Positions 26,571 through 36,365 are shown, counted from the first letter of the stretch. The stretch is DNA of 64,000 nucleotides from Acidobacteriota bacterium (GCA_018268935.1 JAFDVS010000026.1:1-64000); one strand, 5' to 3'. Made by a program: numbers and translations. The notes: a model not told the origin generated them from the letters alone.

Positions 26571-28223
26571 GCCCATAATCTGCCACTCCGTGAACGGCGA
26601 GCGTGAGCCGCGAACAATCACGTTAATCAGATACGGCTTGCCGGAGGCGAATCCCCGCTTCACTGCCGGGGCGAGATCGGCAAGCCGCTCCACGGTTTCG
26701 CCGTCGCCCCCAAATCCCTTCATCACCAGGTCGTAGCGCGTGTGCTGTAATTCGCAGGCGACCGTCAGGTCCCCTGTAATTTCGCGTTGCAGTTCGCGCT
26801 CCAATCCCCAACCGCCGTCATTTCCCACGACGATCACCACCGGCAGCTTGTAGCGAACCAGAGTCTCCAGTTCCGCGATGTAGAAACCGAGCGAGCCATC
26901 GCCGGTAATGAGTGTCACAGGCTTGCCGGGATTCGCCAACTGCATCGCGATGCTGTTGGGCAGGGCCGAACCAATGGTACCCATCGGGCCCAGGCGCGAC
27001 CATCCGCCACGGATACGAGCGGGGATCATCGCCCGTCCCCAATGGACAAAATCACCGCCATCCCAGGAATAGAGCGTGTCTTTAGGATAGGCATCGCGCA
27101 GCACGGAGAACACTGACGCTGGATGAAGCGGTTCGGCCTTGTCGTGGGCCAGTGTATCCAGCTTGTCCTGATATTCGCTGTGCAACTTACGGAGCTTGCG
27201 GCTCCAACTGGCCAGCGGATGCCAGGCGCGCTCTCCAGCCAGTTCCAAGAATGCCTCCAGGGTGGCTTTCACATCGGCGCAAATCCCCAGCGTCATAGGA
27301 CGCGCAGCGCCTAGTTCGGGCCCATGCAGATCCACCTGAATGATCTTCGCCGCCGGATCAAACAGCCGCGGTCCGCCAAGCGCCAAACGGTAGTCGATGC
27401 GCTTGCCCAGCACCAGCACCACATCGGCTTCCTTGAACGCCGCCAGTGCCGCCCGGTTGATCGCGGGATCGGCGTGGCCGTAGACGTTCTTTTGATCGTC
27501 GGAGACAATCCCGCGTCCCAGCGTCACGGTGTAGAGCGGCAGCCGCGTGGTCTTAATGAAGCGCTCCAGTTCCTTTTCCGCATGTCCCCACCAGGCGCCG
27601 CTGCCCGCAATCACTACGGGACGCTCCGCCTCGAATAGCATCCCCAACGCCTGCTCCACCTCGTCCCGGGAAGGCCCGCCATAGGCAGACGCCGCCGCTG
27701 GGGGCATGGGCAAAGGCTGCTCCGACCCCGCTGCGAAGACGTTCACGGGGATGCTGAGATGGACCGCACCTTTGCGCCCGCTGTTGGCTTCGTTGTAGGC
27801 ACGGCCCATGAGGTAGGGAATCTGGGATGGGCTCACCGCATCAGCAAACCACTTCACTGCCGGCCGGGCCATCTCCGCCTGATCGATCACTTGGAATACC
27901 TGACGTCCGGCAATCATCGTCGACGGTGCGCCGCTGACCGCAATCAGCGGGCTGGCGCACAACTGCGCCGTGGCGATTCCGGTGAGGGAATTCGTGTGCC
28001 CTGGGCCGCCGGTCACCAGCGCCACCGCCGGCTTGCGATGAATGCGGGCCCAGGCGTCGGCAGCGTGGGTCACGCCCGATTCGTGGCGCATGTCGATGAC
28101 GCGAATGCGCTCGGCATGAATCGCCAGTAGGACTTCATTTAGGTGGTCACCCACAAGTGTGAAGACCGTGTCTATGTTCAGTTGTCGAAGAGAGCGGGCA
28201 AAAAGTTCGGCGCCAGTTGGCAT
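26559..28223 (-). CDS. Thiamine diphosphate-dependent enzyme (acetolactate synthase/2-hydroxyacyl-CoA lyase-like)
   Basis: 554 residues with the three-domain layout of ThDP enzymes. The catalytic Glu is in MRHESGVTHAADAWARI in the N-terminal domain, and the ThDP-magnesium motif is GDGSLGFYIAELETL...NDGGWG in the C-terminal domain. The central domain is of the transhydrogenase-like type. The whole protein is closer in pattern to oxalyl-CoA decarboxylase/2-hydroxyacyl-CoA lyases than to acetolactate synthases, but this is an impression. The substrate is unknown. It is convergent with the glutathione peroxidase gene and lies downstream of a Ser/Thr kinase gene on the same strand (14 bases between). 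Confidence 0.85.
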   Translation of the reverse strand: MPTGAELFARSLRQLNIDTVFTLVGDHLNEVLLAIHAERIRVIDMRHESGVTHAADAWARIHRKPAVALVTGGPGHTNSLTGIATAQLCASPLIAVSGAPSTMIAGRQVFQVIDQAEMARPAVKWFADAVSPSQIPYLMGRAYNEANSGRKGAVHLSIPVNVFAAGSEQPLPMPPAAASAYGGPSRDEVEQALGMLFEAERPVVIAGSGAWWGHAEKELERFIKTTRLPLYTVTLGRGIVSDDQKNVYGHADPAINRAALAAFKEADVVLVLGKRIDYRLALGGPRLFDPAAKIIQVDLHGPELGAARPMTLGICADVKATLEAFLELAGERAWHPLASWSRKLRKLHSEYQDKLDTLAHDKAEPLHPASVFSVLRDAYPKDTLYSWDGGDFVHWGRAMIPARIRGGWSRLGPMGTIGSALPNSIAMQLANPGKPVTLITGDGSLGFYIAELETLVRYKLPVVIVVGNDGGWGLERELQREITGDLTVACELQHTRYDLVMKGFGGDGETVERLADLAPAVKRGFASGKPYLINVIVRGSRSPFTEWQIMGKKK

Positions 28224-28237
28224 AACTTTACAGCGTA

Positions 28238-30880
28238 TCAGCGTTGGTCCAATTCCGGATGGTGCAACACGACCGTGATGGGTTGGGGTTCCGGGCGCTG
28301 ATTGCCTGTGGCCGCGCTCACCAGAAAGCGCTGGCCATCGTGGGATGGCACGTAACCAAAGCCCGAGTTGAAGAAGTCTGTAGACCGGAAGAGAATCTCC
28401 GGAGGCCCGATCCGCAGCTTCGTGTCATCTTCCACCTTCACCGCGATAAAGAAGCCCGATCCCACAAAGTACAGTTCGCGCGAATCGCCTCTCCAATGGG
28501 GGGACAGCGCTCCCCGCGTGCTCACCTGTACTCGTTCTCTCGGCATTCCTTCCGCGGCCAGTGTTTCTACAAACACCTGATCTTTGCTGTCCACGGTCGC
28601 GCTGTAGGCGATCCATTTGCCGTTGGGCGAGATCCGTCCATCCCTCGCATTGGCCTTTGTCGTATGAAACGGCAACGGCGCGCCCCCTTCCATCGGCAGC
28701 AGCCACAAATCGCCGCCGTTGGTGGGGTGGTATTCATGATAGAGCAGCCAGCGCCCGTCGCGGCTGATCGATTTGGGTGTCTTTGGATGCTCAGAGGAAT
28801 GGATCAATCGGGGAGTGCCACCCCCCTCTGCATCGCGCATGTAGATGTCGCTGCCCAGTGAATAGAGGATGTGCTTTCCATCGGGAGTAAACACCGGCGA
28901 CGTTTCGTTTGCGCGGTCGAAGCTGACCCGCCGCCGCAGTTGTGAGTCCAGCCCCAACAGCCAGATGTCGCCCAGCACGAGGTTCATGTCGATCAGTTCC
29001 ACGGCGACGCTGCTGCCATCGGGTGAGATGGCGGGGTAGCGATACATCCCCTGCCCAAGGCTTTGCTGCCGGTTGCCTTTCCGGTCCATCCACACCAACT
29101 CGCGCCCGCTGGTTGTCTTTCCCGAACGGTACGCGAACATGCCCGAGGATGCTCCGGACAGATCCGTCATACCACTGAAGGGGTACACGGCCACCTGTGC
29201 ATCCAGCGGTTTCGGCTCCTGTGAAACAGTGCGGCTACTGGGGTGATAGGCTGTCGTCACCAACTGCTCCCCGATCTGGTAGATCAGATGGTTGCCCGCA
29301 AGAACAGCAGAGGACAAGGCCGGGGCGAGCCGCTTGCGCTTGCCAGGGGTGTCCAGTGACGCTACATACACCCCGTTGCCATCTTCCGCCTCGGAACGCA
29401 CCGAATAGAGAAAATCGCGTGTTCCGGGGATTAGGGAAAACGAGAAGTGATCCAGGTCGCCCTTTTCGAAGGTGGTGAATACTTCGGCACGCCCCCCCGA
29501 CACCGGCATGCGGAAAATGGGGCGGCCGAGGGTCGTGAAATAGAGTGTTCCATCGGCGTCCCAGGCACAGAGATTAGCGTTGGTGAAATCCGCCACTTTC
29601 TGGATGGCGCCACCGGCCGCGGGCATCCGCTTGATCACGTTGTCCTGGACGAACGCAATCTGCTTGCCATCGGCAGACCAGATGGCGAACTTCGCCTCGA
29701 GGGTACCATCCAGGAGCCTTGCATCGAGCGAATCGAGGCTCCGCACCCATAACAACGAGCCTCGACTTTTGTCGGTGGCCGGAAATAGGATCTGTTTTCC
29801 GTCCGGTGAAAGGGCAGGAACGCCATAGCCCGCAAAGGGCGCAAACGACGTCCCGGCTGGGGGCGGGATCTGGAAGCGAATAGTCGGAGTGGCGGGCACA
29901 CGTATCCGCGTATACAAAGCCACTGCGGCAATTGCGGCAAGCAGTACACACACAGCAATCCATGGCGTTGGTTTCGTTGTCCGGGCAGCGGGCACCGACG
30001 CTGCAGGTGGCGCTGAAACAGAAGCCTGATCCAGGCAGCGCTTCACATCGCGAATTGTCTGCCAGCGGTCTCCCGCGTCTTTCGCCAGGCACCCTTCCAC
30101 CAACCACTCCAACGTCGCCGATGCCTCAGGCCGCAGAGCGGTGAGCTTGGCCGGCTGCTGTGTCAATACACTGGCGATCGTGCCGGCCTTACTCCGCCCC
30201 TCGAATGCCTTCTTTCCCGTCAGCATTTCGTAGAGAACCGCGCCAAACGCGAAGATATCCGCGCGCGGATCCACCGTCTTGCCTTCCAACTGCTCCGGCG
30301 CCATGTACTGGTAGGTGCCAAGAATCATCCCGGACTCAGTCACCGCTTCGGCAACGGTGGATTCCTCGCCGGCCACTTCATGCCGGGTGCCGGTCAGTAA
30401 GGGATCCCCCAACTTTGCGAGTCCGAAATCGAGGATCTTGATTCCACTTCGCGTGAGGATGATGTTGGCCGGTTTCAGATCCCGATGGGTGAGGCCCAGT
30501 TGGTGAGAAGCATCCAGCGCCGAACAGATCTGCCCGGCGTATAGCAGGGTTTTGTCCAATGGCAGCGGGCCCTTGGCGAGCACCTCGGAGAGATTCTGCC
30601 CCTCCAGGTACTCCATCACCAGGTAGTCAATGCCGTCAGCCTGTCCAATTTCCTGGAAGGCGCAGATGTGTGGATGAGAGAGCCCGGCGAGGACTCGCCC
30701 TTCGCGTTCAAAACGCTTCCGGATCGCTTCCCGCTCGCTCATCTGTGCTCGCAGGATCTTCACTGCAACGGCACGCTTTGCCCGTGTATCCTGGGCCCGG
30801 TACACTTCTCCCATCGATCCCTGCCCCAGAAAGCTGTGGATCTCAAACGGCCCCAGTCTGGTTCCGGCGCTTAGACGCAT
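28238..30880 (-). CDS. Ser/Thr protein kinase with TolB-like propeller
   Basis: 880 residues from ATG 30880. This start gives MRLSAGTRLGPFEI, the standard opening of these kinases, and a TAGAAT sits 16 bases before it; the other ATG (30898) lies inside that element. The kinase domain (about 8-280) has GQGSMGEVYRA, VAVKIL, HRDLKPANI and DFG, a full RD kinase. A membrane helix (WIAVCVLLAAIAAVALY) lies at about 313-332. The rest is a TolB/PD40-like propeller (about 345-870) with repeats such as SPDGKQILFPA and TPDGKHILYS. It should be an inner-membrane sensor with the propeller outside. It lies 14 bases upstream of the ThDP gene. Confidence 0.9.
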   Translation of the reverse strand: MRLSAGTRLGPFEIHSFLGQGSMGEVYRAQDTRAKRAVAVKILRAQMSEREAIRKRFEREGRVLAGLSHPHICAFQEIGQADGIDYLVMEYLEGQNLSEVLAKGPLPLDKTLLYAGQICSALDASHQLGLTHRDLKPANIILTRSGIKILDFGLAKLGDPLLTGTRHEVAGEESTVAEAVTESGMILGTYQYMAPEQLEGKTVDPRADIFAFGAVLYEMLTGKKAFEGRSKAGTIASVLTQQPAKLTALRPEASATLEWLVEGCLAKDAGDRWQTIRDVKRCLDQASVSAPPAASVPAARTTKPTPWIAVCVLLAAIAAVALYTRIRVPATPTIRFQIPPPAGTSFAPFAGYGVPALSPDGKQILFPATDKSRGSLLWVRSLDSLDARLLDGTLEAKFAIWSADGKQIAFVQDNVIKRMPAAGGAIQKVADFTNANLCAWDADGTLYFTTLGRPIFRMPVSGGRAEVFTTFEKGDLDHFSFSLIPGTRDFLYSVRSEAEDGNGVYVASLDTPGKRKRLAPALSSAVLAGNHLIYQIGEQLVTTAYHPSSRTVSQEPKPLDAQVAVYPFSGMTDLSGASSGMFAYRSGKTTSGRELVWMDRKGNRQQSLGQGMYRYPAISPDGSSVAVELIDMNLVLGDIWLLGLDSQLRRRVSFDRANETSPVFTPDGKHILYSLGSDIYMRDAEGGGTPRLIHSSEHPKTPKSISRDGRWLLYHEYHPTNGGDLWLLPMEGGAPLPFHTTKANARDGRISPNGKWIAYSATVDSKDQVFVETLAAEGMPRERVQVSTRGALSPHWRGDSRELYFVGSGFFIAVKVEDDTKLRIGPPEILFRSTDFFNSGFGYVPSHDGQRFLVSAATGNQRPEPQPITVVLHHPELDQR

Positions 30881-30899
30881 ATGTGCTGTCGTCGCCATT

Positions 30900-31808
30900 C
30901 TATCGGCTTACGGGACGCTTTTGTTCAATGATGACGAAAGAGAGAGTGGGCCTGTCTTCCAAGGGCTTAGTGACCACAAACACTTCTCCCATGTCGGGGC
31001 CTTGGCCGGTCTGATGGAAATCCACACCATGGTTGAGCATCGTGGTGACGGTGGCCGCTAAATCGGCAGTGGCGAGCGCGATCTGGCTTACACCAGCCCC
31101 TCCAAGAAAATCCGCAATTTCGGCTCTTTCTTCAATACGAAACCGGATCGCGTCTCCGTCCGTTACCAGCTTGTGCAGCTTCCCGTTGCCGGAACGAGAA
31201 AAGTCCAACAGCGTTTCGTAGGAGCGGAGGCAACTGTCGCTGGAGCCAATCGGCGGCGACAGCGTCACCTGGTGAACCCGATCGATGCCCGAATCGTAGG
31301 CCATGCGGTCCGGAACCGTAGTAGCAGTGAATCCCGGCAGGAAAATGCCGTTGTATTGATCCCGCTCCACTAGCGTGTGGATGGTCTCACCGCAGGTGCC
31401 CAACGCGAACGTTCGCACCGTTCCGTACTCGTCGCGTAGCTCCAGTGGATCCTGCACGATCCGGGCTCCCCGCTGCCTCACTTCGAAGAAAGCTGCTTTG
31501 GCGTCAGGCACCGCCAGCGCGATGCTGCGGACACCATCTCCGTATCGATAAACGTGATCAGCTATCGGATGATTGGGCCGCAGAGCAGCCGTCAAGACGA
31601 AACGAATCTTCCCCCTGCTCACCACGTACGACGCACGGTCATAAATCCCTGTCTCCGGACCCTGGTAAGCAACCAGCTCCATACCCAGCGCCGAACGGTA
31701 GAAATGGGCGGCCTGGCGGGCGTTACCTACATAAAATTCAATATGATCGAGTCCTATCAGGGGAAGGATTTCCGGCGCCGGCGTCGGACTTACGGCCGCC
31801 TGCGACAT
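30900..31808 (-). CDS. 4-Hydroxyphenylpyruvate dioxygenase-like protein lacking the usual iron ligands
   Basis: 302 residues from ATG 31808, chosen because AGGAG lies eight bases before it. The N-terminal half (LDHIEFYVGNARQAAHFYRS, SYVVSRGKIRFVLTA) is clearly HPPD-type. The C-terminal half keeps the outline (DFLGGAGVSQIALAT, KPLEDRPTLSFVIIEQK), but by eye the three iron ligands are replaced: the first His by Arg (IDRVH), the second by Gln (VSQIA for VQHIA) and the Glu by Val (SFVII for FFEII). It is also shorter than the usual 350-370 residues. It may be an inactive relative or a protein with another role. It ends next to the kinase. Confidence 0.7.
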   Translation of the reverse strand: MSQAAVSPTPAPEILPLIGLDHIEFYVGNARQAAHFYRSALGMELVAYQGPETGIYDRASYVVSRGKIRFVLTAALRPNHPIADHVYRYGDGVRSIALAVPDAKAAFFEVRQRGARIVQDPLELRDEYGTVRTFALGTCGETIHTLVERDQYNGIFLPGFTATTVPDRMAYDSGIDRVHQVTLSPPIGSSDSCLRSYETLLDFSRSGNGKLHKLVTDGDAIRFRIEERAEIADFLGGAGVSQIALATADLAATVTTMLNHGVDFHQTGQGPDMGEVFVVTKPLEDRPTLSFVIIEQKRPVSR

Positions 31809-31952
31809 AAGTGCTACTCCTGTAGTTATAAATGCGGTCTGCGGAACGGCTAATGCCACTTCTACACGTTACGCCTACCTTCCGTACAGCCGAAACCGAT
31901 TTGCGGTAAGAAAACAGTAAGGAATCAGCAAGCCTCATCGTCCTCGTTCGGT

Positions 31953-31958
31953 TATACT
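31953..31958 (+). promoter_or_regulatory. Putative -10 element for the unknown gene at 31965
   Basis: TATACT ends six bases before GTG 31965, with no Shine-Dalgarno sequence between. No clear -35 element is seen. Confidence 0.4.
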
Positions 31959-31964
31959 GAGCCT

Positions 31965-33107
31965 GTGATTCGGCAATGGCCCTTCGTAGCACCGGCCGAA
32001 TGGCGGTCTGCTACGCCTCCTATCGATACAGCGGAATTCGCTGCTTTCGCGAAGGAGAATATTTCCACCGAAGTACTTCTCGCCGAAGGTGAATGGGCGG
32101 GGATCAAGCGCTCCGCTGGAGGAGAATCTTCCGGACCCACGGGACTCCCCTGGGTTGACTCTAACGGTTGGAAGATCCGCCTGCTTTCCCTCCAGAACCC
32201 TGGTAAGACGGTTTGGATTGATAGCAAGGAGCCTGGCGCCAACGAGATCATCCGCTTCGATCGCTACCTGGTGGGAATGGCGGATGCCGCCGCCCACCAC
32301 GGACGTTGGGTCCTCCGCTTCGACCCTGCCTTCCGCCGTGCGATGGCGGGGGGAGACGCCAGCGCTCGAAAGAATTTCGCGCGGCTCAAAGCTGCTGCCG
32401 AGTTTTTCGCGGCCAAAGACAACCTCTGCAACCTCCCTGCCCGCGCTGTCACCGCCGTAATCTCCGATTTCTCCGGTGCGAACGAAACATTCTCACAGGA
32501 GATCCTGAACCTTGCGGCCCGCCAGCATCTTCCGTATCTGCCACTCGACAAACGGCAGATCACTACGCTGCCACAGGGGTTGAAAGCGGTCGTCTATGCG
32601 GACGAGCAGCCTCCCTCAGCGCAGCTCCGGTCTCTGCTGAGCCGCTTCGCCGAAGCGGGCGGAGTTTTGATGACTACCGCCGCGTGGGGAAAGCCGGCCG
32701 GTTCTCCGCTGCCCGATAGCCCCACGGTGCGCTACGCCGTCTATTCCGCCGCTAAAGGCCGTATCGCCGTGCCGCGGGGAGAAGATTCGGGCGACCCCTT
32801 CCTCGCCGCCGCCGATGCCCAGGTGTTGCTGAGCCATCGCAACGATGTCGTCCGTTTGTGGAACGGCGGGGCGATGGGAATCTATCCTACCGGAGACGCG
32901 CGCCGCTCGGTGGTGCACCTCATCAGCTACACCGGCCGACCCGCTGCCGACCCCGTTTCGCTATGGATACAGGGTGATTTTCAATCCGTCACCATTCATA
33001 GCTTTGAGTTCGAGTCAAAGAAGCTGCCTGTGATTCGGCGCCGCAATGGAGTAGAAGTTCATTTGCCGCCGATTGCCGTTTACGCTGCCGTTGAGGCAGT
33101 GATCTAA
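31965..33107 (+). CDS. Protein of unknown function, possibly with a GATase-like fold
   Basis: 380 residues from GTG 31965, with no signal peptide or membrane helix. The middle part (about 160-240) reads like a flavodoxin/GATase-like alpha/beta fold (AVISDFSGANETFS, AVVYADEQPPSAQL, RFAEAGGVLMTTAAWG), similar in outline to trimerisation domains of GH42-type beta-galactosidases. The C-terminal part (about 250-375) is beta-rich. No catalytic motif is recognised. It lies 13 bases before the DUF362 gene in the same direction, so the two probably work together. I do not recognise the family. Confidence 0.6.
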   Translation: MIRQWPFVAPAEWRSATPPIDTAEFAAFAKENISTEVLLAEGEWAGIKRSAGGESSGPTGLPWVDSNGWKIRLLSLQNPGKTVWIDSKEPGANEIIRFDRYLVGMADAAAHHGRWVLRFDPAFRRAMAGGDASARKNFARLKAAAEFFAAKDNLCNLPARAVTAVISDFSGANETFSQEILNLAARQHLPYLPLDKRQITTLPQGLKAVVYADEQPPSAQLRSLLSRFAEAGGVLMTTAAWGKPAGSPLPDSPTVRYAVYSAAKGRIAVPRGEDSGDPFLAAADAQVLLSHRNDVVRLWNGGAMGIYPTGDARRSVVHLISYTGRPAADPVSLWIQGDFQSVTIHSFEFESKKLPVIRRRNGVEVHLPPIAVYAAVEAVI

Positions 33108-33120
33108 AGAGAGGGCCGAA

Positions 33121-34287
33121 ATGCACGTCACCCGCCGAACACTTCTGACCGCAGCCGGAGCAGCGATTCTGCCATCACGGGGAGTTGCCGCCCCGCAATC
33201 CACTCGAGTCGCCGTCGCGCAGTGCCCCGATTACGGCCCCGCTCTCACACCCGCTCTGAACAGCCTCTTCGATCAAATAGGGGGACTTGGCCGCCTTGTC
33301 AAAGGCAAAACCGTGGTGATTAAGGTGAATCTCACTGGCAGCCCCACCTATCGCCTAGGCCATTCTCCCTTGGAGACGACGCACTACACCCACCCCTCGG
33401 TGATTGGGGCCACAGTGCACCTCATGGGCCGCGCCGGGGCGCGCCGCATCCGCATTGTGGAATCTCCCTGGTCTACTGCTGAGCCCATCGAAGAATACGT
33501 TCTCCAGGCCAATTGGGAGCCATCCGAAATCCTGCGGGCGGCGCCGTCGGTGGAGTTCGTCAACACGAATTGGGGCGGCCCGAAGCAGAAATACTCTCGC
33601 TTCAGCACACCCAATGGCGGTCACATCTTTCCTGGTTTCGATCTCAACCCGGCCTATGAAGAATGCGACGTTTTCGTGTCACTCGCCAAGATGAAGGATC
33701 ACGTCACCACCGGAATCACGCTGGCGATGAAGAACTGCTTCGGCATCACACCCTGCACAATTTATGGCACTGGCGCGGGGAGAGACGAGCCGAGCCTCAC
33801 CCCCACCGGCGGCCGGAACATGTTCCATGCCGGTGATCGCCAACCTTCGAAATCCGCGCCTCAAGAACGAGCCCACTCCGTCCCGAAGCAAGGCGGCGCC
33901 CGCGTTCCGCGCATTGTTGCGGACATCATCTCGGCCCGCCCGATTCACCTTTCCATCGTGGAAGGCATTGACACAATGTCGGGCGGCGAAGGCCCGTGGA
34001 CCGGTCCCGGGCTCAAAGTGATCAGCCCGAAACTTCTCGTTGCCGGGCTGAACCCCGTCGCTACAGATGCCGTATGCATGCGGCTGATGAACTACGATCC
34101 GTTTGCCTCCCGCGGCACGCCGCCCTTCGAATCGAGCGACAACATGCTGGCCCTCGCCGAACAGCTCGGCGCCGGCACCCGCGATCCCAATCAAATCGAC
34201 ATCTCCGGGGTCCCAATTGAACGGGCCAAATTCGACTTTGCCGCGCTCCGGGAACTCAAGAAGCGAATCCCCGGAGCACGAGTTTAA
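33121..34287 (+). CDS. DUF362-domain protein with Tat-type signal
   Basis: 388 residues. The N terminus MHVTRRTLLTAAGAAILP is a twin-arginine-like signal, so the protein is likely exported folded. The body has the DUF362 pattern: VVIKVNLTGSPTYRLGHS near the start, then DVFVSLAKMKDHVTTGITLAMKNCFG, and ISPKLLVAGLNPVATDAVC near the end. Some DUF362 proteins carry Fe-S sites; here only a few Cys are present (CFGITPC), so a cluster is not certain. A purine-rich stretch precedes the ATG. It follows the unknown gene at 31965 and converges with the ScyD-like gene. Confidence 0.8.
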   Translation: MHVTRRTLLTAAGAAILPSRGVAAPQSTRVAVAQCPDYGPALTPALNSLFDQIGGLGRLVKGKTVVIKVNLTGSPTYRLGHSPLETTHYTHPSVIGATVHLMGRAGARRIRIVESPWSTAEPIEEYVLQANWEPSEILRAAPSVEFVNTNWGGPKQKYSRFSTPNGGHIFPGFDLNPAYEECDVFVSLAKMKDHVTTGITLAMKNCFGITPCTIYGTGAGRDEPSLTPTGGRNMFHAGDRQPSKSAPQERAHSVPKQGGARVPRIVADIISARPIHLSIVEGIDTMSGGEGPWTGPGLKVISPKLLVAGLNPVATDAVCMRLMNYDPFASRGTPPFESSDNMLALAEQLGAGTRDPNQIDISGVPIERAKFDFAALRELKKRIPGARV

Positions 34288-34295
34288 GCCATTGT

Positions 34296-35456
34296 CTACT
34301 TCGCGGCGACCTTCACGATCCGCCCTGTGGCGAGTTCGCTGACGTAGATGTCGCCATTGCTGTCGCGCACCATGCTCACGGGGGTTACCAGGCCGCCCTG
34401 GGCCACTGTGGGTGTCTGCGTCGCATACGTTACCAGCCGCCCCGGCAATCCGGGCTGGGCCAGCATATTGGCGGAAAACTCCAGAACCCAGAACTGCGGC
34501 CGGGGGTTGTCGTCACTCTCGCGCACCAGCACATCCATCACGGACGTGTGATTGGTGAGAAACGGCTGCCACTCGCCGGTAGCCGGATTCACCAGATATG
34601 CACCCGACGCACCCGGCGTGAAGGGAAAGCCACTCAAATAGGTCATCAGCAACTGGTCGCCATAGGCCCTCACATTCGTGGGAACCACGTCGCTTACCGG
34701 AGGGCCAAAGCCGCCCTGATTCGGGATCGGCGGGAAGGTGGCCATCGTGCGTGTCCGGCCAGTGGTCACGTCCACCCGCAGGAGTTTGTTCTGCCCGGAG
34801 TCGGCAATGTAGAGGAAGTTCGAATTACCCTTTGCAAAGTCCATTCCGAACGGATGCGATGCCCGGCCAATCGTATTGGCATCGGGAGTCACATCCTGGA
34901 AATTGGCGACCATCTGCACAGTCACCTTCGCACCCGCGCCGTTGTCGAGCTCCACGTCAATTCCATTGGCCAATCTCAACTGATCCTGAGCCGTCATCAC
35001 AAACGGAGCCGTGACCGCCTCCAACTCCGAGGGAAAACGGAACGCCAGTAGGGCACTGAAGATGGGCGATGACGCCACCTTTGGATTCGGGATCTGCGTC
35101 CCAGGCGCAGTCCCCGAAATCACCACGTCGCCTTCTCCAGTCAAGGCATACAGCGTGCGTTCGCGCACGATCATGCCGGTAATGCTCTCATTGCTTTCGT
35201 CGGAGGAAACCGAGGGCAAGCCCGACACCAGTATCGATTTCGCTCCGGTGGTTTTGTTAACCAACGTAATCCGGCCGGCGTTGGATCCTTTTCCGGTTTC
35301 TCCCACCAGCAGGTTCCCCGCCGGTGTCATCGTCATCTTGTAGGGGGATTCGAGACCAGCCGCCACAGTTGCCGGTCCATCCTGGCCAAAGAGAGAGGCC
35401 TGTGCAAGAGTCAAGGCCGCAAGTAACAAACAAAATTGAATGAATTTTCGATTCAT
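34296..35456 (-). CDS. ScyD/ScyE-like secreted propeller protein
   Basis: 386 residues from ATG 35456, with GAGGAG six bases before it. A signal peptide (IQFCLLLAALTLAQASLFGQ) is followed by a six-blade propeller pattern as in the ScyD/ScyE family: LESPYKMTMTPAGNLLVGETG at the start, LYIADSGQNKLLRVD in the middle and DIYVSELATGRIVKVAA at the end. In cyanobacteria some relatives sit in scytonemin gene clusters, but no such cluster is present here. Its role is unknown; a secreted or outer-membrane-linked function is likely. It is divergent from prmA, with 120 bases between the starts. Confidence 0.78.
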   Translation of the reverse strand: MNRKFIQFCLLLAALTLAQASLFGQDGPATVAAGLESPYKMTMTPAGNLLVGETGKGSNAGRITLVNKTTGAKSILVSGLPSVSSDESNESITGMIVRERTLYALTGEGDVVISGTAPGTQIPNPKVASSPIFSALLAFRFPSELEAVTAPFVMTAQDQLRLANGIDVELDNGAGAKVTVQMVANFQDVTPDANTIGRASHPFGMDFAKGNSNFLYIADSGQNKLLRVDVTTGRTRTMATFPPIPNQGGFGPPVSDVVPTNVRAYGDQLLMTYLSGFPFTPGASGAYLVNPATGEWQPFLTNHTSVMDVLVRESDDNPRPQFWVLEFSANMLAQPGLPGRLVTYATQTPTVAQGGLVTPVSMVRDSNGDIYVSELATGRIVKVAAK

Positions 35457-35576
35457 GGATAGCTCCTCTAGACAACGCGCTCTTTGATGCGGAAACAGCG
35501 CACCCCAAACGCGCTCCATTCATCATTACGCAGGCGCCCTGCCGGATCCCACAAGCGAATGATACGCTTCCTTTGA

Positions 35577-36353
35577 GTGCCTTACCGTATTGACATTGTG
35601 GATCCGCCGCCCGACGCAGTGGACACGCTGCTGGAACTGGGGGCACTGGACATTGCTGCGGAAGGGGCGACACTGGCGGCCATCCTGCCGGACAGCGTGC
35701 CCGCCGAGTGCTTTGCGGCCTACCGGGCGATCATCTCCCCCGCCGTTGCGCGCGACTGCGGCTCTGTCTGGATGCTTGCACCGCGTCCCATTTGTATCGC
35801 GGGGCTGCTCATCACTCCGCCCCAGGATGCCGCTCCCGATGCTCTTCGTTTGCTCGACTCGGGAGCATTCGGTAGTGGCCATCATCCCACCACAGCACTG
35901 TGTGTTGAAGGTATCCGCGATGCACTTGGCGACGAACCAGTTAATCGCCTGCTGGACGTTGGGACAGGCTCCGCCATCCTTGCGCTGGCTGCGCTACGCA
36001 TGGGCGTGGCGCACGCTACAGCGTTGGATATCGACCCCAGCGCGCTCGAAACGGCTGCCCACAACGCGCGGCTGAACCAATTGGAGAATCGCCTGCAACT
36101 TGTTGCGGGTGGCGTTGGGGACATCTCAGGGACGTGGCCGTTGGTGGTAGCCAATATCTTGGCCGCGCCACTGATTGAGATGGCCCCCGTACTCGCCCGG
36201 CGCCTGTCGAGCCGAGGCCGGCTGATTCTCTCCGGCATCACCGACACGCTGGAAGCAGAGGTTCGACAAGCCTACCGTCACGTGGGAATCGAGCACCGGG
36301 AAACCCGGTCCCGACAGGGGTGGGTCGCTGTTTGCTTGCAAACGACTTGGTAG
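35577..36353 (+). CDS. prmA: Ribosomal protein L11 methyltransferase
   Basis: 258 residues from GTG 35577. The diagnostic motif DSGAFGSGHHPTT is present at about 99-112, the SAM-binding loop is LLDVGTGSAILALAALRMG, and the motif VVANILAAPL corresponds to the NILA site that positions the substrate nitrogen. The protein trimethylates L11 on the ribosome. The N-terminal domain that contacts L11 is short but present. It lies 13 bases before the convergent tRNA-Ser gene. A TACGCT hexamer ends eight bases before the GTG, and no Shine-Dalgarno sequence is visible. Confidence 0.92.
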   Translation: MPYRIDIVDPPPDAVDTLLELGALDIAAEGATLAAILPDSVPAECFAAYRAIISPAVARDCGSVWMLAPRPICIAGLLITPPQDAAPDALRLLDSGAFGSGHHPTTALCVEGIRDALGDEPVNRLLDVGTGSAILALAALRMGVAHATALDIDPSALETAAHNARLNQLENRLQLVAGGVGDISGTWPLVVANILAAPLIEMAPVLARRLSSRGRLILSGITDTLEAEVRQAYRHVGIEHRETRSRQGWVAVCLQTTW

Positions 36354-36365
36354 AGACGGGAAGGA

